A stretch of DNA of 64,000 nucleotides from Pseudomonadota bacterium. Its GTDB lineage: Bacteria > Pseudomonadota > Gammaproteobacteria > Steroidobacterales > Steroidobacteraceae. Position numbers and translations under genes: made by a program. The stretch spans positions 1 through 64,000 of the forward strand of contig JAJZMI010000110.1 of NCBI GenBank assembly GCA_021798335.1. The letters are read 5' to 3'. Shown piece by piece: positions 9,772 through 19,587 of the stretch. How positions within the stretch are numbered: the stretch's first letter is position 1; each line of letters opens with the position of its first letter. The notes beneath the pieces were generated by a model. That model ran no database searches and was not told the origin of the DNA. It was given only the letters and a program-made list of their open reading frames with translations.

Positions 9772-10703
9772 GTGAACTAAACCCCTTCGAGCTCCACCGT
9801 GCCGGTGTGCGCGAGGCGTTCGATCGCGCCGGCGCGCGCTACGAGGCCGCCGCGCTCGTGCAGGCCAGGGTCGCCGAGGAGCTGCTGGCGCGCCTGGAGC
9901 CTTTCGCGTTCGCTCCGGATGTGCTGCTTGACCTCGGCGCGGGAACGGGCCGCGCGACTCGGCGGCTGAAGCGGCTGTATCGGCGCGCGTGTATCGTGGC
10001 GCTCGATCTGTCGCCCGGGATGCTCCGGCAGGCGGCGCGCCATCAAACGCTGCTGCGCCGCTTCGAGCGCGTGTGCGCCGATGCGACCCGTCTGCCGCTG
10101 GCGGCGCAGAGCGTCGATATGATTTTCAGCAACCTGATGCTGCAGTGGTGTGATCCGCCGGATGAGGCGTTCGCGGAGGCACGCCGCGTGCTGAAGCCGC
10201 GCGGCTTCTTTGCGTTCAGCACTTTTGGACCGGATACGTTGCGAGAGCTGCGTGCGGCGTGGGGCGACGATAGCCGCACGCACGTCAACCGCTTCTTGGA
10301 CATGCACGACCTGGGCGATGCGCTGATGCGTATGGGATTCAGCGAGCCGGTGTTGGACGTGGAGCGCATGACCGTGAACTACCAGGATGCACTCACGTTG
10401 ATGCGCGATTTGAAGGCGATAGGGGCGCACAACGTGACGGCAGGCCGCGCGCGTTCCCTGACCGGCAAGGATCGCCTGCGCGGCATGTTGGAGCGCTACG
10501 AGACATACCGGCGCGACGGGCGGCTGCCGGCCACCTACGAGATCATCTACGGGGCCGCATGGGCCGGCCGCGAGCGGGACGAGCACCCGTCCCCGCCGGG
10601 CGTGCTGCCGCCACGCCTGGCCGGCGGCGCCGGTTTTCCACCCGCGCCTGGCGGCGAAGTCCAGGTCCCGTTGTCCCGAATCCGCCGCAGGAGGCGATCA
10701 TGA
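9768..10703 (+). CDS. bioC: Malonyl-ACP O-methyltransferase
   Basis: A SAM-dependent methyltransferase that caps malonyl-ACP as its methyl ester so that fatty-acid synthase can build pimelate. Motif I is LLDLGAGTGRATRRL; post-I is IVALDLSPGML, and SNLMLQWCDPP follows as in other BioC proteins. It has 311 residues including a proline/glycine-rich tail of about 45 residues after the TYEIIYGAAW block. Such tails are, as I recall, also seen in related gammaproteobacteria. The start overlaps the bioH stop and the end overlaps the bioD start, both as ATGA. Confidence 0.93.
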   Translation: MSELNPFELHRAGVREAFDRAGARYEAAALVQARVAEELLARLEPFAFAPDVLLDLGAGTGRATRRLKRLYRRACIVALDLSPGMLRQAARHQTLLRRFERVCADATRLPLAAQSVDMIFSNLMLQWCDPPDEAFAEARRVLKPRGFFAFSTFGPDTLRELRAAWGDDSRTHVNRFLDMHDLGDALMRMGFSEPVLDVERMTVNYQDALTLMRDLKAIGAHNVTAGRARSLTGKDRLRGMLERYETYRRDGRLPATYEIIYGAAWAGRERDEHPSPPGVLPPRLAGGAGFPPAPGGEVQVPLSRIRRRRRS

Positions 10704-11383
10704 GCGCACGAGGGTATTTCGTCACCGGCACAGACACTGGCGTCGGGAAAACGCTATTCTCGGCGGCCTTGACGCGCGCGCTGGCGCGCCGCGGGCTGCG
10801 GGTCGCGGTGATGAAGCCCGTCGCGTCGGGCGCCGTCCGCACCGCGGATGGTCTGCGCAGCGAGGATGCGCTGACGCTCATCGCCGAGGCCACCGTCGCG
10901 GCGCCCTATGAGACCGTGAATCCCTACTGTTTCTCGCCGCCCATCTCACCGCACATTGCCGCGGCGCAGGCCGGCGTGCAGATCGATCTGGCGGTGCTGA
11001 AATCCCGTTATGCCGAGCTCGCCGCGGCGGCCGACTGTGTCATCGTCGAGGGCGCCGGCGGCTGGCTCGCCCCCATCACTCCGGCGGCGGGCATGGCCGA
11101 GATCGCCCGCATCCTCGAGGTGCCCGTGATTCTCGTCGTGGGCATGCGTCTGGGCTGCCTGAATCACGCGCTGCTGACGCGCGAGTCCATCGGCGTCCGT
11201 GCGGCAAACTTCGCCGGATGGGTGGCGAACGGCATCGACCCGGCGATGGACTGCGCCGCCGAGAATGGCAGGACGCTGCGCGCCCGCCTCGGCGAGCCGC
11301 TGGCGGAGATCCCGGCGCTCGAGCGCGCGGATGCGCTGCCGGACCTCACCGCGGCCGCCGCCCGGCTGATGCCGCGGTCTTGA
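10700..11383 (+). CDS. bioD: Dethiobiotin synthetase
   Basis: An ATP-dependent carboxylase that closes the ureido ring of dethiobiotin from 7,8-diaminopelargonic acid. The 227-residue protein has the P-loop GTDTGVGKT (10-18), the substrate lysine region VAVMKPVASG, and VEGAGGWLAP. The start is fixed by GGAGG six bases upstream and by family length; the open frame continues upstream only as shadow inside bioC. It is the last gene of the biotin operon. No terminator is evident in the 184 bases that follow. Confidence 0.95.
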   Translation: MSARGYFVTGTDTGVGKTLFSAALTRALARRGLRVAVMKPVASGAVRTADGLRSEDALTLIAEATVAAPYETVNPYCFSPPISPHIAAAQAGVQIDLAVLKSRYAELAAAADCVIVEGAGGWLAPITPAAGMAEIARILEVPVILVVGMRLGCLNHALLTRESIGVRAANFAGWVANGIDPAMDCAAENGRTLRARLGEPLAEIPALERADALPDLTAAAARLMPRS

Positions 11384-11567
11384 ATCGCCCCTCGCGCCGC
11401 AATACCATGATCCGCGCCGATTTGGGACACCGCCGCGGTGCTGGGAGGCTGCCTCGATAACGAGACGCTGGCACCGCCGGTGCGATGGACAGAGCCGGGG
11501 GAGATTGCCGGAACGGCCGCAAGGCTGGATCCAGTAGAGCAACTTAAAGGCCAGTTCCGAGCACGAC

Positions 11568-12053
11568 ATGCCTTCGCTGCGCATCGTGATTCGCCCAAAC
11601 TGCTCGCTATCGGTGCGGGGCGCCGTCGTTTTCTTCGCGAGTCTCGCCGCCGTCACCCTCGGCATCGCCTCGGCCTTCACCGTCCTCGGCCTGTGGCCCA
11701 TCCTGCTGATCGCCCTCGGCGAGCTGCTGGCGCTCGGCTGGGCGTTGCACGCGAGCCTGCAGCGGCGCTTCCAGGCCGAGATTCTCACGATCACCGAGCA
11801 TGAGGTCACCGTCGAATCGCGTGATCGCGTCGCCCGTCGGCAGATCGTCTTTCAGCGTCACTGGGCGCAGATCCGGCTGGCGCGCCCGGCCGCTCGGTTG
11901 CACCCGAGCCGGCTGACCATCGAGTCGCACGGCCGCGCCTGCGAGGTGGGCGGATTCCTGACAGAGGACGAGCGACACGGGCTGGCGCTGCGGCTGAAGC
12001 GATTGGTTGGACGCGTGAACGAATCCCCGCCCCTGGCGCTGGGCCGCCGGTGA
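11568..12053 (+). CDS. DUF2244 membrane protein
   Basis: A 161-residue protein with two adjacent hydrophobic helices (about residues 18-62) and a C-terminal soluble domain containing VFQRHWAQIRL, resembling DUF2244 proteins. Members often sit directly upstream of cytochrome oxidase genes, as here (82 bases before the subunit II gene), but no biochemical function is established that I know of. By context it may help assemble or stabilise the oxidase. The start ATG at 11568 gives the usual family N-terminus. Confidence 0.75.
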   Translation: MPSLRIVIRPNCSLSVRGAVVFFASLAAVTLGIASAFTVLGLWPILLIALGELLALGWALHASLQRRFQAEILTITEHEVTVESRDRVARRQIVFQRHWAQIRLARPAARLHPSRLTIESHGRACEVGGFLTEDERHGLALRLKRLVGRVNESPPLALGRR

Positions 12054-12135
12054 GCGGCGCGACAGGTTCGGATCCGGTTACCGCGGCGCGCACCATCCGC
12101 AGCGTGCGGACCGCGCGAGTAGGGGCTCGACAACG

Positions 12136-12999
12136 ATGAAGCGCGCAACACTCGGCAAACTGCCCGGCATTCTGGCGCTGGCGGCGGCAGGCGGCGCACG
12201 GCGGGCCTCGGCTTCCGGCTGGGACCTGATCAACATGCCGCGCGGCGTGACCAACGTCAGCACGCGGATCTACGCCCTGCACATGATGGCCTTCTGGGTG
12301 TGTGTGGGCATCGCGGTGGTGGTGTTCGGTGTGATGATCTGGTCGCTGATCTTCCACCGCAGGTCGCGCGGGGCGGTACCCGATGTCACCATGACCCACA
12401 GCACCAAGGTGGAGATCGTCTGGACCATCGTTCCGGTCGTGATCCTGGTGAGCATGGCGCTCCCGGCCGCGCGCCTCCTGGTCAGGATCAATAACAACAC
12501 CGATCCGCAGCTCAGCATCCGCGTCACCGGCTTTCAGTGGGGCTGGTACTACCACTATGTCGGCACGCACGTGAGCTTCGTCTCGAAGCTCTCCGCCAGC
12601 AGCAATGCCGCCCGCCAGCTCGACTCGGGAATCAGCCCGACCAGCGTGCCGCACTATCTGCTCAGTGTCGACCACAAGCTGGTGGTGCCGGTCGGCGAGA
12701 AGATCCGCCTGCTCATCACCTCGGTGGACGTGATCCACTCCTGGTGGGTGCCCGACCTCGGCGTGAAGAAGGCCGCGATCCCCGGGTTCATCAACCAGGC
12801 CTCGTTCACCATTGCGCCCAACAAACCCGGGGTTTACCGCGGCCAGTGCGCGGAGCTGTGCGGGCGGGACCACGCGTTCATGCCGATCGTGGTGCGTGCA
12901 GTGAGCCCCGCGCAATTCGCGGCGTGGATAGCACAGCGCTCCGCGCGGCAGACCGAGGCGGTGACGGGACCGGCCGCCGCGGGGGCAACCCGCACCTGA
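12136..12999 (+). CDS. coxB: Cytochrome c oxidase subunit II
   Basis: It accepts electrons from cytochrome c through the binuclear CuA centre on the periplasmic face. The 287-residue protein has an N-terminal signal-like segment, two transmembrane helices (about 50-120) and the CuA cupredoxin domain. The full ligand set is visible: the histidine in [10 protein letters not shown], then [14 protein letters not shown] with two cysteines, the glutamate, a histidine and methionine. FQWGWYYHY is the aromatic electron-entry region. There is no fused heme c domain, so this is an aa3-type rather than caa3-type subunit. It opens the cox operon. Confidence 0.95.
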   Translation: MKRATLGKLPGILALAAAGGARRASASGWDLINMPRGVTNVSTRIYALHMMAFWVCVGIAVVVFGVMIWSLIFHRRSRGAVPDVTMTHSTKVEIVWTIVPVVILVSMALPAARLLVRINNNTDPQLSIRVTGFQWGWYYHYVGTHVSFVSKLSASSNAARQLDSGISPTSVPHYLLSVDHKLVVPVGEKIRLLITSVDVIHSWWVPDLGVKKAAIPGFINQASFTIAPNKPGVYRGQCAELCGRDHAFMPIVVRAVSPAQFAAWIAQRSARQTEAVTGPAAAGATRT

Positions 13000-13075
13000 G
13001 CCGGGCGGCGGACCGCCACGACACGACACAGTACCGAGATCGATGGTTGATCAACAGCTTGCAAGAGGTCGTCCC

Positions 13076-14683
13076 ATGGCCGAATCGCATCTGAGCGCCG
13101 CACACGCTGAGCACGACCACAAGCCGTACGGCTGGCGGCGCTGGGTGTTCGCCACCAATCACAAGGACATCGGCACGATGTACCTGATCCTCTCGGGGAT
13201 CATGTTCTTCATCGGCGGCTCGGCGGCCATGGTCATCAGGGCGCAGCTGTTCAAATCCGGCATGGAGCTGGTCGACCCGGCGGTGTTCAATTCCCTGACC
13301 ACCATGCACGGACTGATCATGATCTTCGGGGCGATCATGCCGGCGTGGGTGGGCCTGGCGAACTGGATGATTCCGATGCAGATCGGGGCGCCGGACATGG
13401 CGCTGCCGCGCCTGAACAACCTCAGCTTCTGGATCCTGCCGTTCGCCTTCACTTTGATGCTCGCCTCGTTCTTCGTGCCCGGCAGCGCGATCGCCGGCGG
13501 CTGGACCATGTACCCGCCGCTGATGCAGCAGTTCGGCGATTCCTTCCCGATGATGATCTTCGCCATCCATCTGATGGGAATCTCCTCCATCCTCGGCGCG
13601 ATCAACATCATCGTGACCATCATGAACCTGCGTGCGCCCGGAATGAGCCTGCTGCGCATGCCGTTGTTCGTGTGGACCTGGTTGATCACCGCCTACCTGT
13701 TGATCGCGGTGATGCCGGTGCTGGCCGGCGCGATGACCATGCAGCTGACCGATCATTTCTTCGGCACCAGCTTCTTCAACGCCGCCGGTGGCGGCGATCC
13801 GGTGCTGTTCCTGCACGTGTTCTGGTTCTTCGGACACCCCGAGGTGTACATCCTGATCCTGCCGGCCTTCGGGATCATCTCCGAGATCATCCCGAGCTTC
13901 GCGCGCAAGCCGTTGTTCGGCTATGAAGCCATGGTGTACGCCACCGCGTCGATCGCGTTCCTGTCGTTCATCGTCTGGGGCCATCATATGTTCACCGTGG
14001 GGATGCCGGTGGCCGCCCAGCTCTTCTTCATGCTCTCGACGATGCTGATCGCCGTGCCGACCGGCGTGAAGGTGTTCAACTGGGTGGCGACCATGTGGCG
14101 CGGCTCGATGTCGTTCGAGCCGCCCATGCTGTTCGCCATCGCGTTCGTGTTCCTGTTCACCGTCGGCGGCCTCTCGGGGCTGATGCTGTCGCTCGTGCCG
14201 TCCGACTATCAGTATCACGGCACGTACTTCGTGGTGGCGCACTTCCACTACGTGCTGGTGCCCGGCGCGGTGTTCGCGATCTTCGCCGGAATCTACTACT
14301 GGCTGCCGAAGTGGAGCGGGCACATGTACGACATGCGGCTCGCCAAGTGGCACTTCTGGCTGTCGGTGATCTTCGTCAACGTGCTGTTCTTCCCGATGCA
14401 CTTCCTCGGTCTCGCCGGCATGCCGCGCCGGATCGCCGATTACGCGCCGCAGTTCACCGACTGGAACATGGTCGCCTCGATCGGCGGGTTCGTGTTCGGC
14501 GCCTCGCAGCTGCTGCTGCCGTACATCGTCTGGAAATGCGTGCGCTCGGGCAAGCCGGTCGAGGCCAACTCGCCGTGGGACGGCGCGCGCGGTCTGGAAT
14601 GGGAGCTGCCCTCGCCGGCGCCCTATCACTCGTGGGAATTCCCGCCCACGGAAGCGGTCCTCGCCCATGCCGACAAACACTGA
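13076..14683 (+). CDS. coxA: Cytochrome c oxidase subunit I
   Basis: The heme-copper catalytic subunit that reduces O2 and pumps protons. The 535-residue, twelve-helix protein has GHPEVYI with the CuB histidine, its crosslinked tyrosine and the D-channel glutamate. HHMF carries the other CuB histidines, GAPDMALP the D-channel entry aspartate and PTGVKVFNW the K-channel lysine. This is the full set of an A1-type oxidase. I chose the ATG at 13076 because AAGAGG lies seven bases upstream; an in-frame ATG at 13043 is less likely. It overlaps the following small gene. Confidence 0.96.
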   Translation: MAESHLSAAHAEHDHKPYGWRRWVFATNHKDIGTMYLILSGIMFFIGGSAAMVIRAQLFKSGMELVDPAVFNSLTTMHGLIMIFGAIMPAWVGLANWMIPMQIGAPDMALPRLNNLSFWILPFAFTLMLASFFVPGSAIAGGWTMYPPLMQQFGDSFPMMIFAIHLMGISSILGAINIIVTIMNLRAPGMSLLRMPLFVWTWLITAYLLIAVMPVLAGAMTMQLTDHFFGTSFFNAAGGGDPVLFLHVFWFFGHPEVYILILPAFGIISEIIPSFARKPLFGYEAMVYATASIAFLSFIVWGHHMFTVGMPVAAQLFFMLSTMLIAVPTGVKVFNWVATMWRGSMSFEPPMLFAIAFVFLFTVGGLSGLMLSLVPSDYQYHGTYFVVAHFHYVLVPGAVFAIFAGIYYWLPKWSGHMYDMRLAKWHFWLSVIFVNVLFFPMHFLGLAGMPRRIADYAPQFTDWNMVASIGGFVFGASQLLLPYIVWKCVRSGKPVEANSPWDGARGLEWELPSPAPYHSWEFPPTEAVLAHADKH

Positions 14684-14849
14684 CGGCAAGCGACTGCCCG
14701 GTCCCGATGCTGGCGCGCCCGTGGATGCGCGCGCGCTGACGGCGGCGCAGCGGCGCAAGGTGCGCCTGACCACCTGGGTGGTTGGCCTGATCGCCCTGGG
14801 CTTTTACCTGGGATTCATCATTTTGTCGGTGACCCGGGCGCACCGCTGA
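14667..14849 (+). CDS. Small single-helix protein, probable cytochrome oxidase small assembly protein
   Basis: A 60-residue protein with a polar N-terminus, a basic [10 protein letters not shown] segment and one transmembrane helix ([16 protein letters not shown]), ending SVTRAHR. It starts within the last codons of coxA, so it is translationally coupled. Short proteins of this plan follow subunit I in many proteobacterial cox operons and are annotated as oxidase small assembly proteins; the function is not well defined. Here it occupies the position between subunits I and III where ctaG (cox11) usually also sits. The resemblance to the membrane anchor of Cox11 is only general. Confidence 0.65.
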   Translation: MPTNTDGKRLPGPDAGAPVDARALTAAQRRKVRLTTWVVGLIALGFYLGFIILSVTRAHR

Positions 14850-14884
14850 GCGTCCGGAAGGTTGCAACAGAAGAAAGTGCCACC

Positions 14885-15760
14885 ATGACAGACGCACGCG
14901 TCGAGCCCCGCAAGTACTATGTGCCGCACGGGAGCCCCTGGCCGATCATCGCGGCGGTGGCGTTGTTTTCGCTCATGTTGGGAGCGGTGCTCTACCTGGA
15001 CGGCGTGGCGCCGCTGTGGGTTCTGCTGCCCGGCCCCCTGTTGCTGGCATTCATGTTCGGGGGGTGGTTCTCGACGGTGATCGGCGAGAATCAGCACGGC
15101 GTGTACCACGTTCGTGAAGACCGCTCGTTCCGCCTGGGGATGATGTGGTTCATCTTCTCCGAGGTCATGTTCTTCGCGGCGTTCTTCGGCGCGCTGTTCT
15201 ATACGCGCATGTTCTCGGTGCCCTGGCTCGGCGGCGAGGGGGCCAAGGCCCTGACCAACTTCCTGCTCTGGCCGCATTATCGGGCGACCTGGCCGACCAA
15301 CGGCCCGGGGCACGTCGGCGGGAAGACCTTCGGCACGATGAGCGCCACGGGAATAGCGGCGGTGAACACCCTGGTGCTGCTGACCAGCGGACTCACCGTG
15401 ACCATTGCCCATCACGCGCTGCGGCGCGGCAAGCGCGGCACCCTCAAGGTGTTTCTGGCATTGACCTTCCTGTTGGGATTCACGTTCGTCGGGCTGCAGG
15501 CGCACGAGTACTACGAAGCCTACACGCGGATGAATCTTCGGCTGACCACCGGGATATACGGTTCCACGTTCTTCATGCTGACGGGTTTCCACGGCCTGCA
15601 CGTGACCATCGGCGCGATCATGCTGTTAGTGATCTGGATCCGCGTGCTGCGCGGGCACTTCACCCCCGAGCGCCACTTCGCCTTCGAGGCGGTCGCGTGG
15701 TATTGGCACTTCGTCGACGTGGTCTGGCTCTGCCTGTTCGTTTTCGTGTACTGGCTGTAG
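14885..15760 (+). CDS. coxC: Cytochrome c oxidase subunit III
   Basis: A core membrane subunit that stabilises subunit I during turnover. The 291-residue, seven-helix protein shows MWFIFSEVMFFAAFFGALF, with the buried glutamate conserved in the family, and the C-terminal GFHGLHVTIGAI and AVAWYWHFVDVVWL signatures. It begins 35 bases after the small assembly protein. The frame is intact, and its length is typical of proteobacterial subunit III with the N-terminal helices included. Confidence 0.96.
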   Translation: MTDARVEPRKYYVPHGSPWPIIAAVALFSLMLGAVLYLDGVAPLWVLLPGPLLLAFMFGGWFSTVIGENQHGVYHVREDRSFRLGMMWFIFSEVMFFAAFFGALFYTRMFSVPWLGGEGAKALTNFLLWPHYRATWPTNGPGHVGGKTFGTMSATGIAAVNTLVLLTSGLTVTIAHHALRRGKRGTLKVFLALTFLLGFTFVGLQAHEYYEAYTRMNLRLTTGIYGSTFFMLTGFHGLHVTIGAIMLLVIWIRVLRGHFTPERHFAFEAVAWYWHFVDVVWLCLFVFVYWL

Positions 15761-15786
15761 CGTGGGACCGCTGCGCCGGGCGCAGG

Positions 15787-16011
15787 TCAGCGCGTTGGCA
15801 ACACGCCCTGCGGGGAGATCAGCCCGGCGTACCAGGCGGCCATGATCAGCGCGAACAGCGCGAGCGAGAGCGCGATCCGGATGGTCAGCGCCCGCACTAT
15901 CTTGTCCGAGTCCGCGCGGGTACCGCGCGCCAGATGAAACAGCGCCGAGCCGAGGCTCGCGATGATCGTGCCGAGTGAGACGATGACCAGCAGCCGGAAC
16001 CACGTGGGCAT
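15787..16011 (-). CDS. DUF2909 family twin-helix membrane protein
   Basis: A 74-residue minus-strand protein with two hydrophobic helices separated by a short loop containing FHLARGTRADSDKIVRAL, matching the plan of the DUF2909 family. These proteins are frequently encoded between subunit III and SURF1 genes, as here, but opposite in strand to the rest of the operon. No function is established; an assembly role is only inferred from position. The start ATG at 16011 gives the compact family form; the frame extends upstream without similarity. Confidence 0.7.
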   Translation of the reverse strand: MPTWFRLLVIVSLGTIIASLGSALFHLARGTRADSDKIVRALTIRIALSLALFALIMAAWYAGLISPQGVLPTR

Positions 16012-16050
16012 GCGCCCATTGTACCGGTTGCGGCCGCCCGGACCATCGTG

Positions 16051-16782
16051 ATGTCGAGCGTGCGCTTTGCAGGCAGAGTGTTCGCGCCCTCGCCGGCGCT
16101 GACGGGGCTGCTGGCCCTGCTTGCCGTGGGATTCATCCTGCTCGGGCGCTGGCAGTGGCGGCTCGGCGAGACGCACGCGGCACAATATCGTCTCTTCGTG
16201 CACGGCGCCGCCCGCGTCGTGAGGCTCGGTTCCGCATCGCTCGCTTCGGTGCCGGATTATCAACGAGTGCGCGTGCGCGGTACCTACGACGGAAATCGCC
16301 AATTCCTGCTCGACAATAGCGTCCACGATGGACAGGACGGCTACCAGGTGCTGACGCCGCTGATGCGCGCGCCCGGCGATACCATTCTGGTCGACCGCGG
16401 CTGGGTGCCGTTCACCGGCAGCCGGGCGCGTCTGCCCGACATAGCCCTGGCCGCGTTGGGGCCGGTGACCGTGGTCGGGCGAGTGGCCCGGCTGCCGGTT
16501 GCCGGACTGGCCTTCGGGCGTGCCGCGCCGCCGCCCGGGAGCCGCTGGCCCAAGGTCACCAGCTTTCCACGGTTCACCGATCTCAGCGCCGCCCTCGGGC
16601 GTCCCGTCGAGCCGCGGATCCTGCTGCTCGAAGCGGGCGCGCCGGACGGATACGTGCGGGTGTGGCGGACGCCGGGCATGCCGGCCCTGCAGAACTGGGG
16701 CTATGCCGTTCAGTGGTGGGCCCTGGCGGCCGCGGCCGGGGTGATCTGGCTCGTTCTGAGCCTGCGCCGCCCGCCGAGCTGA
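16051..16782 (+). CDS. SURF1 family cytochrome oxidase assembly factor
   Basis: A membrane-anchored factor that helps deliver heme a to subunit I. The 243-residue protein has the two-helix plan of SURF1: an N-terminal helix followed by [10 protein letters not shown], a large periplasmic domain with [12 protein letters not shown] and DRGWVPF, and a C-terminal [12 protein letters not shown] helix. A GTG lies one codon upstream; I prefer the ATG. It lies between the DUF2909 gene (divergent) and ctaB, where a heme A synthase gene would usually follow. Confidence 0.92.
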   Translation: MSSVRFAGRVFAPSPALTGLLALLAVGFILLGRWQWRLGETHAAQYRLFVHGAARVVRLGSASLASVPDYQRVRVRGTYDGNRQFLLDNSVHDGQDGYQVLTPLMRAPGDTILVDRGWVPFTGSRARLPDIALAALGPVTVVGRVARLPVAGLAFGRAAPPPGSRWPKVTSFPRFTDLSAALGRPVEPRILLLEAGAPDGYVRVWRTPGMPALQNWGYAVQWWALAAAAGVIWLVLSLRRPPS

Positions 16783-16936
16783 TCGCATCCGTCTCGGCGC
16801 CACGTGCGAAGCGGATGCGATACGATGCCCGCCATGTTCCACAGAGCATTCCGTTGATCCGCGCGTCCGGCAATTGCCGGCTGGGCGGACACTCGCCGGC
16901 CGTTCCGGCGCGGCGCGCCGCAGGCGGAGCGCGCGC

Positions 16937-17863
16937 GTGAACAGCAGTCCGTCCGAGCTGGCACGCCCCGCGCCCATCCTTTGGCGCCGGTATCTGGAGC
17001 TGACCAAGCCCCGGATCGTCGCGCTGATCACCTTTACGGCTCTGGTCGGCACGCTGCTGGCCAGTCCCGGCTGGCCGCCGCTGCGCGCCGTGTTGTGGGG
17101 CACGCTCGGGATCGCGCTTGCCGCCGCATGCGCCGCGGCCATCAATCACGTGCTCGACCGGCGGATCGACGAGCAGATGTCGCGCACGCGCTCGCGGCCC
17201 CTGCCGCGCGGAGAGCTCACCGAGCGCAACGCATTGGTGTTCGCCGCCGTGCTCGGCGCGCTCGCCATGATCATTCTGTCGGTGCTGGTGAATCCGCTGA
17301 CCGCGGTGCTGACGTTCTTCTCGCTGATCGGTTACGCGGTGATCTACACCGCCTGGCTCAAGCGCGCCACGTCGCAGAACATCGTGATCGGGGGGGCCGC
17401 GGGCGCGGCGCCGCCGGTGCTCGGCTGGGCAGCGGCGACCAATACGGTCGATCCGCATGCGTTGCTGCTGTTTCTGATCATCTTCGTGTGGACGCCGCCG
17501 CATTTCTGGTCGCTGGCCATCGCGCGCAAGGACGAGTACGCGCGCGCCGGCATTCCGATGCTGCCGGTCACGCATGGCGTGGAATATACGCGGCTACAGG
17601 TGCTGCTCTACGCGGTGCTGCTGGTGGTCGTAACGCTGCTGCCGTTCATCACCGGCATGAGCGGGCTGATCTATCTGGCCGCGGCGCTCGCGCTCGGTGC
17701 GCGCTTTCTGTATTACGCCGGGCGCTTGAAGTTCACGCGGCGGCCGGAGCTGCCGATGCGCCTGTTCCGCTACTCCATCAGCTATCTGATGTGGCTGTTT
17801 GCGGCGCTGTTGATCGATCATTACCTGCCGACGACGCAACTGCTGGCGCTGGCTCGCGCGTAA
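16937..17863 (+). CDS. ctaB: Protoheme IX farnesyltransferase (heme O synthase)
   Basis: It attaches farnesyl to heme B to make heme O, the precursor of heme A. The 308-residue polytopic prenyltransferase has [20 protein letters not shown], the diphosphate-binding motif of the CyoE/CtaB group, plus [11 protein letters not shown] and [11 protein letters not shown]. The start is a GTG with GGAG seven bases upstream; the frame runs further upstream without similarity. The 154 bases before it contain no ctaA gene. Its 3' end is overlapped by 86 bases by the convergent unknown gene at 17778-18284. Confidence 0.93.
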   Translation: MNSSPSELARPAPILWRRYLELTKPRIVALITFTALVGTLLASPGWPPLRAVLWGTLGIALAAACAAAINHVLDRRIDEQMSRTRSRPLPRGELTERNALVFAAVLGALAMIILSVLVNPLTAVLTFFSLIGYAVIYTAWLKRATSQNIVIGGAAGAAPPVLGWAAATNTVDPHALLLFLIIFVWTPPHFWSLAIARKDEYARAGIPMLPVTHGVEYTRLQVLLYAVLLVVVTLLPFITGMSGLIYLAAALALGARFLYYAGRLKFTRRPELPMRLFRYSISYLMWLFAALLIDHYLPTTQLLALARA

Positions 17864-18284
17864 GCAGGATCTCCCACGAGGACAGTTGCCGCGCACCGAG
17901 CAGCAGCGCGCCTGAGGCCTGATAGTGCTCGGGGTCGATCCGGCTGTAGTGCTCCGCACCGTGATAGCCGTTGGCTTCGGACTGGTAGATCGACACGATG
18001 CATCGCTCCAACAGGGAGAAAGTACCCTGGAGCTTTCCGAGCGCCGCATTCTCCGAGATCCACCGCAGGCAGGCGCCTTTCTTCGCGGGCGGCTCGATCG
18101 AGTAGGCGTTGCGGAACTCCACCGGTGGCGCGCCCAACACCCTGAGCGAGCCGGCTATCAGCCAGCAGTCGCTCTGATGCGTCACCTCCGTGCGCCATTC
18201 CGCCGGCAGCGGCTCGCCATCCTCGCGCCAGAATGTGCCGGCGCCCGTCCAGACGCCGGGCTCGAGCAGATACGTGTGGCTCAT
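17778..18284 (-). CDS. Conserved-looking protein of unknown function
   Basis: A 168-residue soluble protein that I do not recognise. It begins [19 protein letters not shown] and has alternating short beta-like segments, which loosely recalls calycin or lipocalin-type beta barrels; that is a guess. The compact part ends near SSWEILLTR, and the last 30 residues are a Ser/Thr/Ala-rich tail that overlaps the 3' end of ctaB. GGAGAG lies eight bases before the ATG. It follows the LacI-family gene by 32 bases on the same strand, so it may be co-transcribed with it and the alpha-glucosidase, suggesting a role in the same sugar system. Confidence 0.6.
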   Translation of the reverse strand: MSHTYLLEPGVWTGAGTFWREDGEPLPAEWRTEVTHQSDCWLIAGSLRVLGAPPVEFRNAYSIEPPAKKGACLRWISENAALGKLQGTFSLLERCIVSIYQSEANGYHGAEHYSRIDPEHYQASGALLLGARQLSSWEILLTREPAPAVASSAGNDRSTAPQTATSDS

Positions 18285-18316
18285 CGGGGGCGGCTCTCCA
18301 GAGGATCGGGACGGAT

Positions 18317-19387
18317 TCACGGCGCGCTGCGGCACGCCACAGCGCCGCCGCTCGAACCGCGAATCACCAGACGCGGCGAGAGGATCATGTTCTCGGCCGC
18401 CCGTCCCTCGATCTGGTTGATCAGACTCTGCACCAGAGTCTCGCCGGCGCGCTTGGTGTCCTGGGACACAGTGGTCAGCGAAGGGCGCGTAACCGCGCCC
18501 ATGGGTATGCCGTCGAATCCCACGACCGCGACGTCTTCCGGAACGCGCCGGCCGGCGGCCGCGAGCGCCCCCAGGGCGCCAATGGCGATCAAGTCGCTGG
18601 CACCGAATACGGCATCGAACTCCACGCCGCGCTCGAGCAGCCTGTTCAGCCCCGCAGCGCCCGAGCATTCGGTCGAGACAGCCGAAACTTGCAGACGCCG
18701 ATCGGCGCCCACACCCGCATCGTCCAATGCCGCGCAATAGCCCAGGTAACGGTCCGCCATTTCCGGTGCGGAAGGCTCGATTTCACCGATGAAAGCGATG
18801 CGCCGGCGGCCGAGGCCGATGAGATGTTCGATGGCGAGGCGACCACCTGCGACGTTGTCGCAGCCGACCGAAACGCCGGGATGATCCGACAGCACGTGGC
18901 CCCAACGCACCAGATGCGCGCCATGCTTGATCAGCGTCTCGAGGCGTTCGCGATAGGCCATGTAGTCGCCGTAGCCGAGCAGAATGATGCCGTCGGCCTT
19001 GTGGCTGTCCTCGTAATCGGCCAGCCAATCTCGCAGCAGATCCTGGAAAGAGACGAGCAGATCGTAGCCTCGGCGCGAGCAGGTGCGGATGATCGAGCCC
19101 AACATCGGATGGAAAAACGGATTGATGGAAGAGTCATCCGTGGTGGGGTCCTCGAAGAACAACAGCGCCAGCGTTCCGGTGTGCTTGCGGCGCAGGCTCG
19201 ATGCGTTCTTGTCGACGTGGTAGTTGAGCTGGCGGGCTACCTCGAGGATGCGCTCGCGGGTGGCCGGGGAAACCATCGGGTCGCCACGCAGCGCTCGCGA
19301 TACGGTCGATTGCGAGACGCCCGCCAGGTGCGCGATGTCGAGTGAATTGGCTGGATGACGTCTGTCGGACACGCGCAACACACCCAT
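18317..19387 (-). CDS. LacI-family transcriptional repressor, probable regulator of the alpha-glucan locus
   Basis: The N-terminus carries the LacI helix-turn-helix and hinge (NSLDIAHLAGVSQSTVSRAL, then VSPATRERILEVARQLNY). A periplasmic-binding-protein-like effector domain follows. The family typically binds a sugar or sugar phosphate and releases operators with a central CG. Four identical palindrome-centred sites in this locus (21275, 21299, 21371, 27960) are the obvious candidate targets. The start at 19387 keeps the HTH near the N-terminus (356 residues); a TTG at 19438 would add 17 residues. The gene lies downstream of the alpha-glucosidase on the same strand, so it is likely autoregulated. 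Confidence 0.88.
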   Translation of the reverse strand: MGVLRVSDRRHPANSLDIAHLAGVSQSTVSRALRGDPMVSPATRERILEVARQLNYHVDKNASSLRRKHTGTLALLFFEDPTTDDSSINPFFHPMLGSIIRTCSRRGYDLLVSFQDLLRDWLADYEDSHKADGIILLGYGDYMAYRERLETLIKHGAHLVRWGHVLSDHPGVSVGCDNVAGGRLAIEHLIGLGRRRIAFIGEIEPSAPEMADRYLGYCAALDDAGVGADRRLQVSAVSTECSGAAGLNRLLERGVEFDAVFGASDLIAIGALGALAAAGRRVPEDVAVVGFDGIPMGAVTRPSLTTVSQDTKRAGETLVQSLINQIEGRAAENMILSPRLVIRGSSGGAVACRSAP

Positions 19388-19535
19388 CTCCGCGGGAGCG
19401 TCAGGCGAAACGAGCTCAGTTCTTTGCGCAGCGCACAAGGCGATTCACACGGCCGAGCGGCCGCCCCCTCTTGTCCGACACGATTCGTCGGCATGTAGTC
19501 TAAGGCAAGAACAGAAGCAGCCAAATGGTTAAATT

Positions 19536-19551
19536 GTTGCGCGCTCGCAAC
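19536..19551 (-). promoter_or_regulatory. Perfect dyad between alpha-glucosidase and repressor genes
   Basis: Six-base arms (GTTGCG / CGCAAC) around a 4-base loop, 37 bases past the alpha-glucosidase stop and about 150 bases before the repressor start. Read on the minus strand it is followed by AATTT. It could be a weak terminator or attenuator that lowers repressor expression, or a protein site. It does not match the 15-bp operator of this locus. Confidence 0.3.
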
Positions 19552-19587
19552 GCAGGACGGCGACTTGCTCAGAACCGGTCTACGTGA

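Noticed and set aside
12878-14773. A 631-codon minus-strand frame covering coxA
   Set aside because: Its His/Arg/Gln/Asp-rich composition is the complement of a membrane-protein gene; coxA is certain.
16783-16936. A residual heme A synthase gene between SURF1 and ctaB
   Set aside because: A start codon followed by FHRAFR and a stop can be read here, but that is too short to claim a ctaA remnant.
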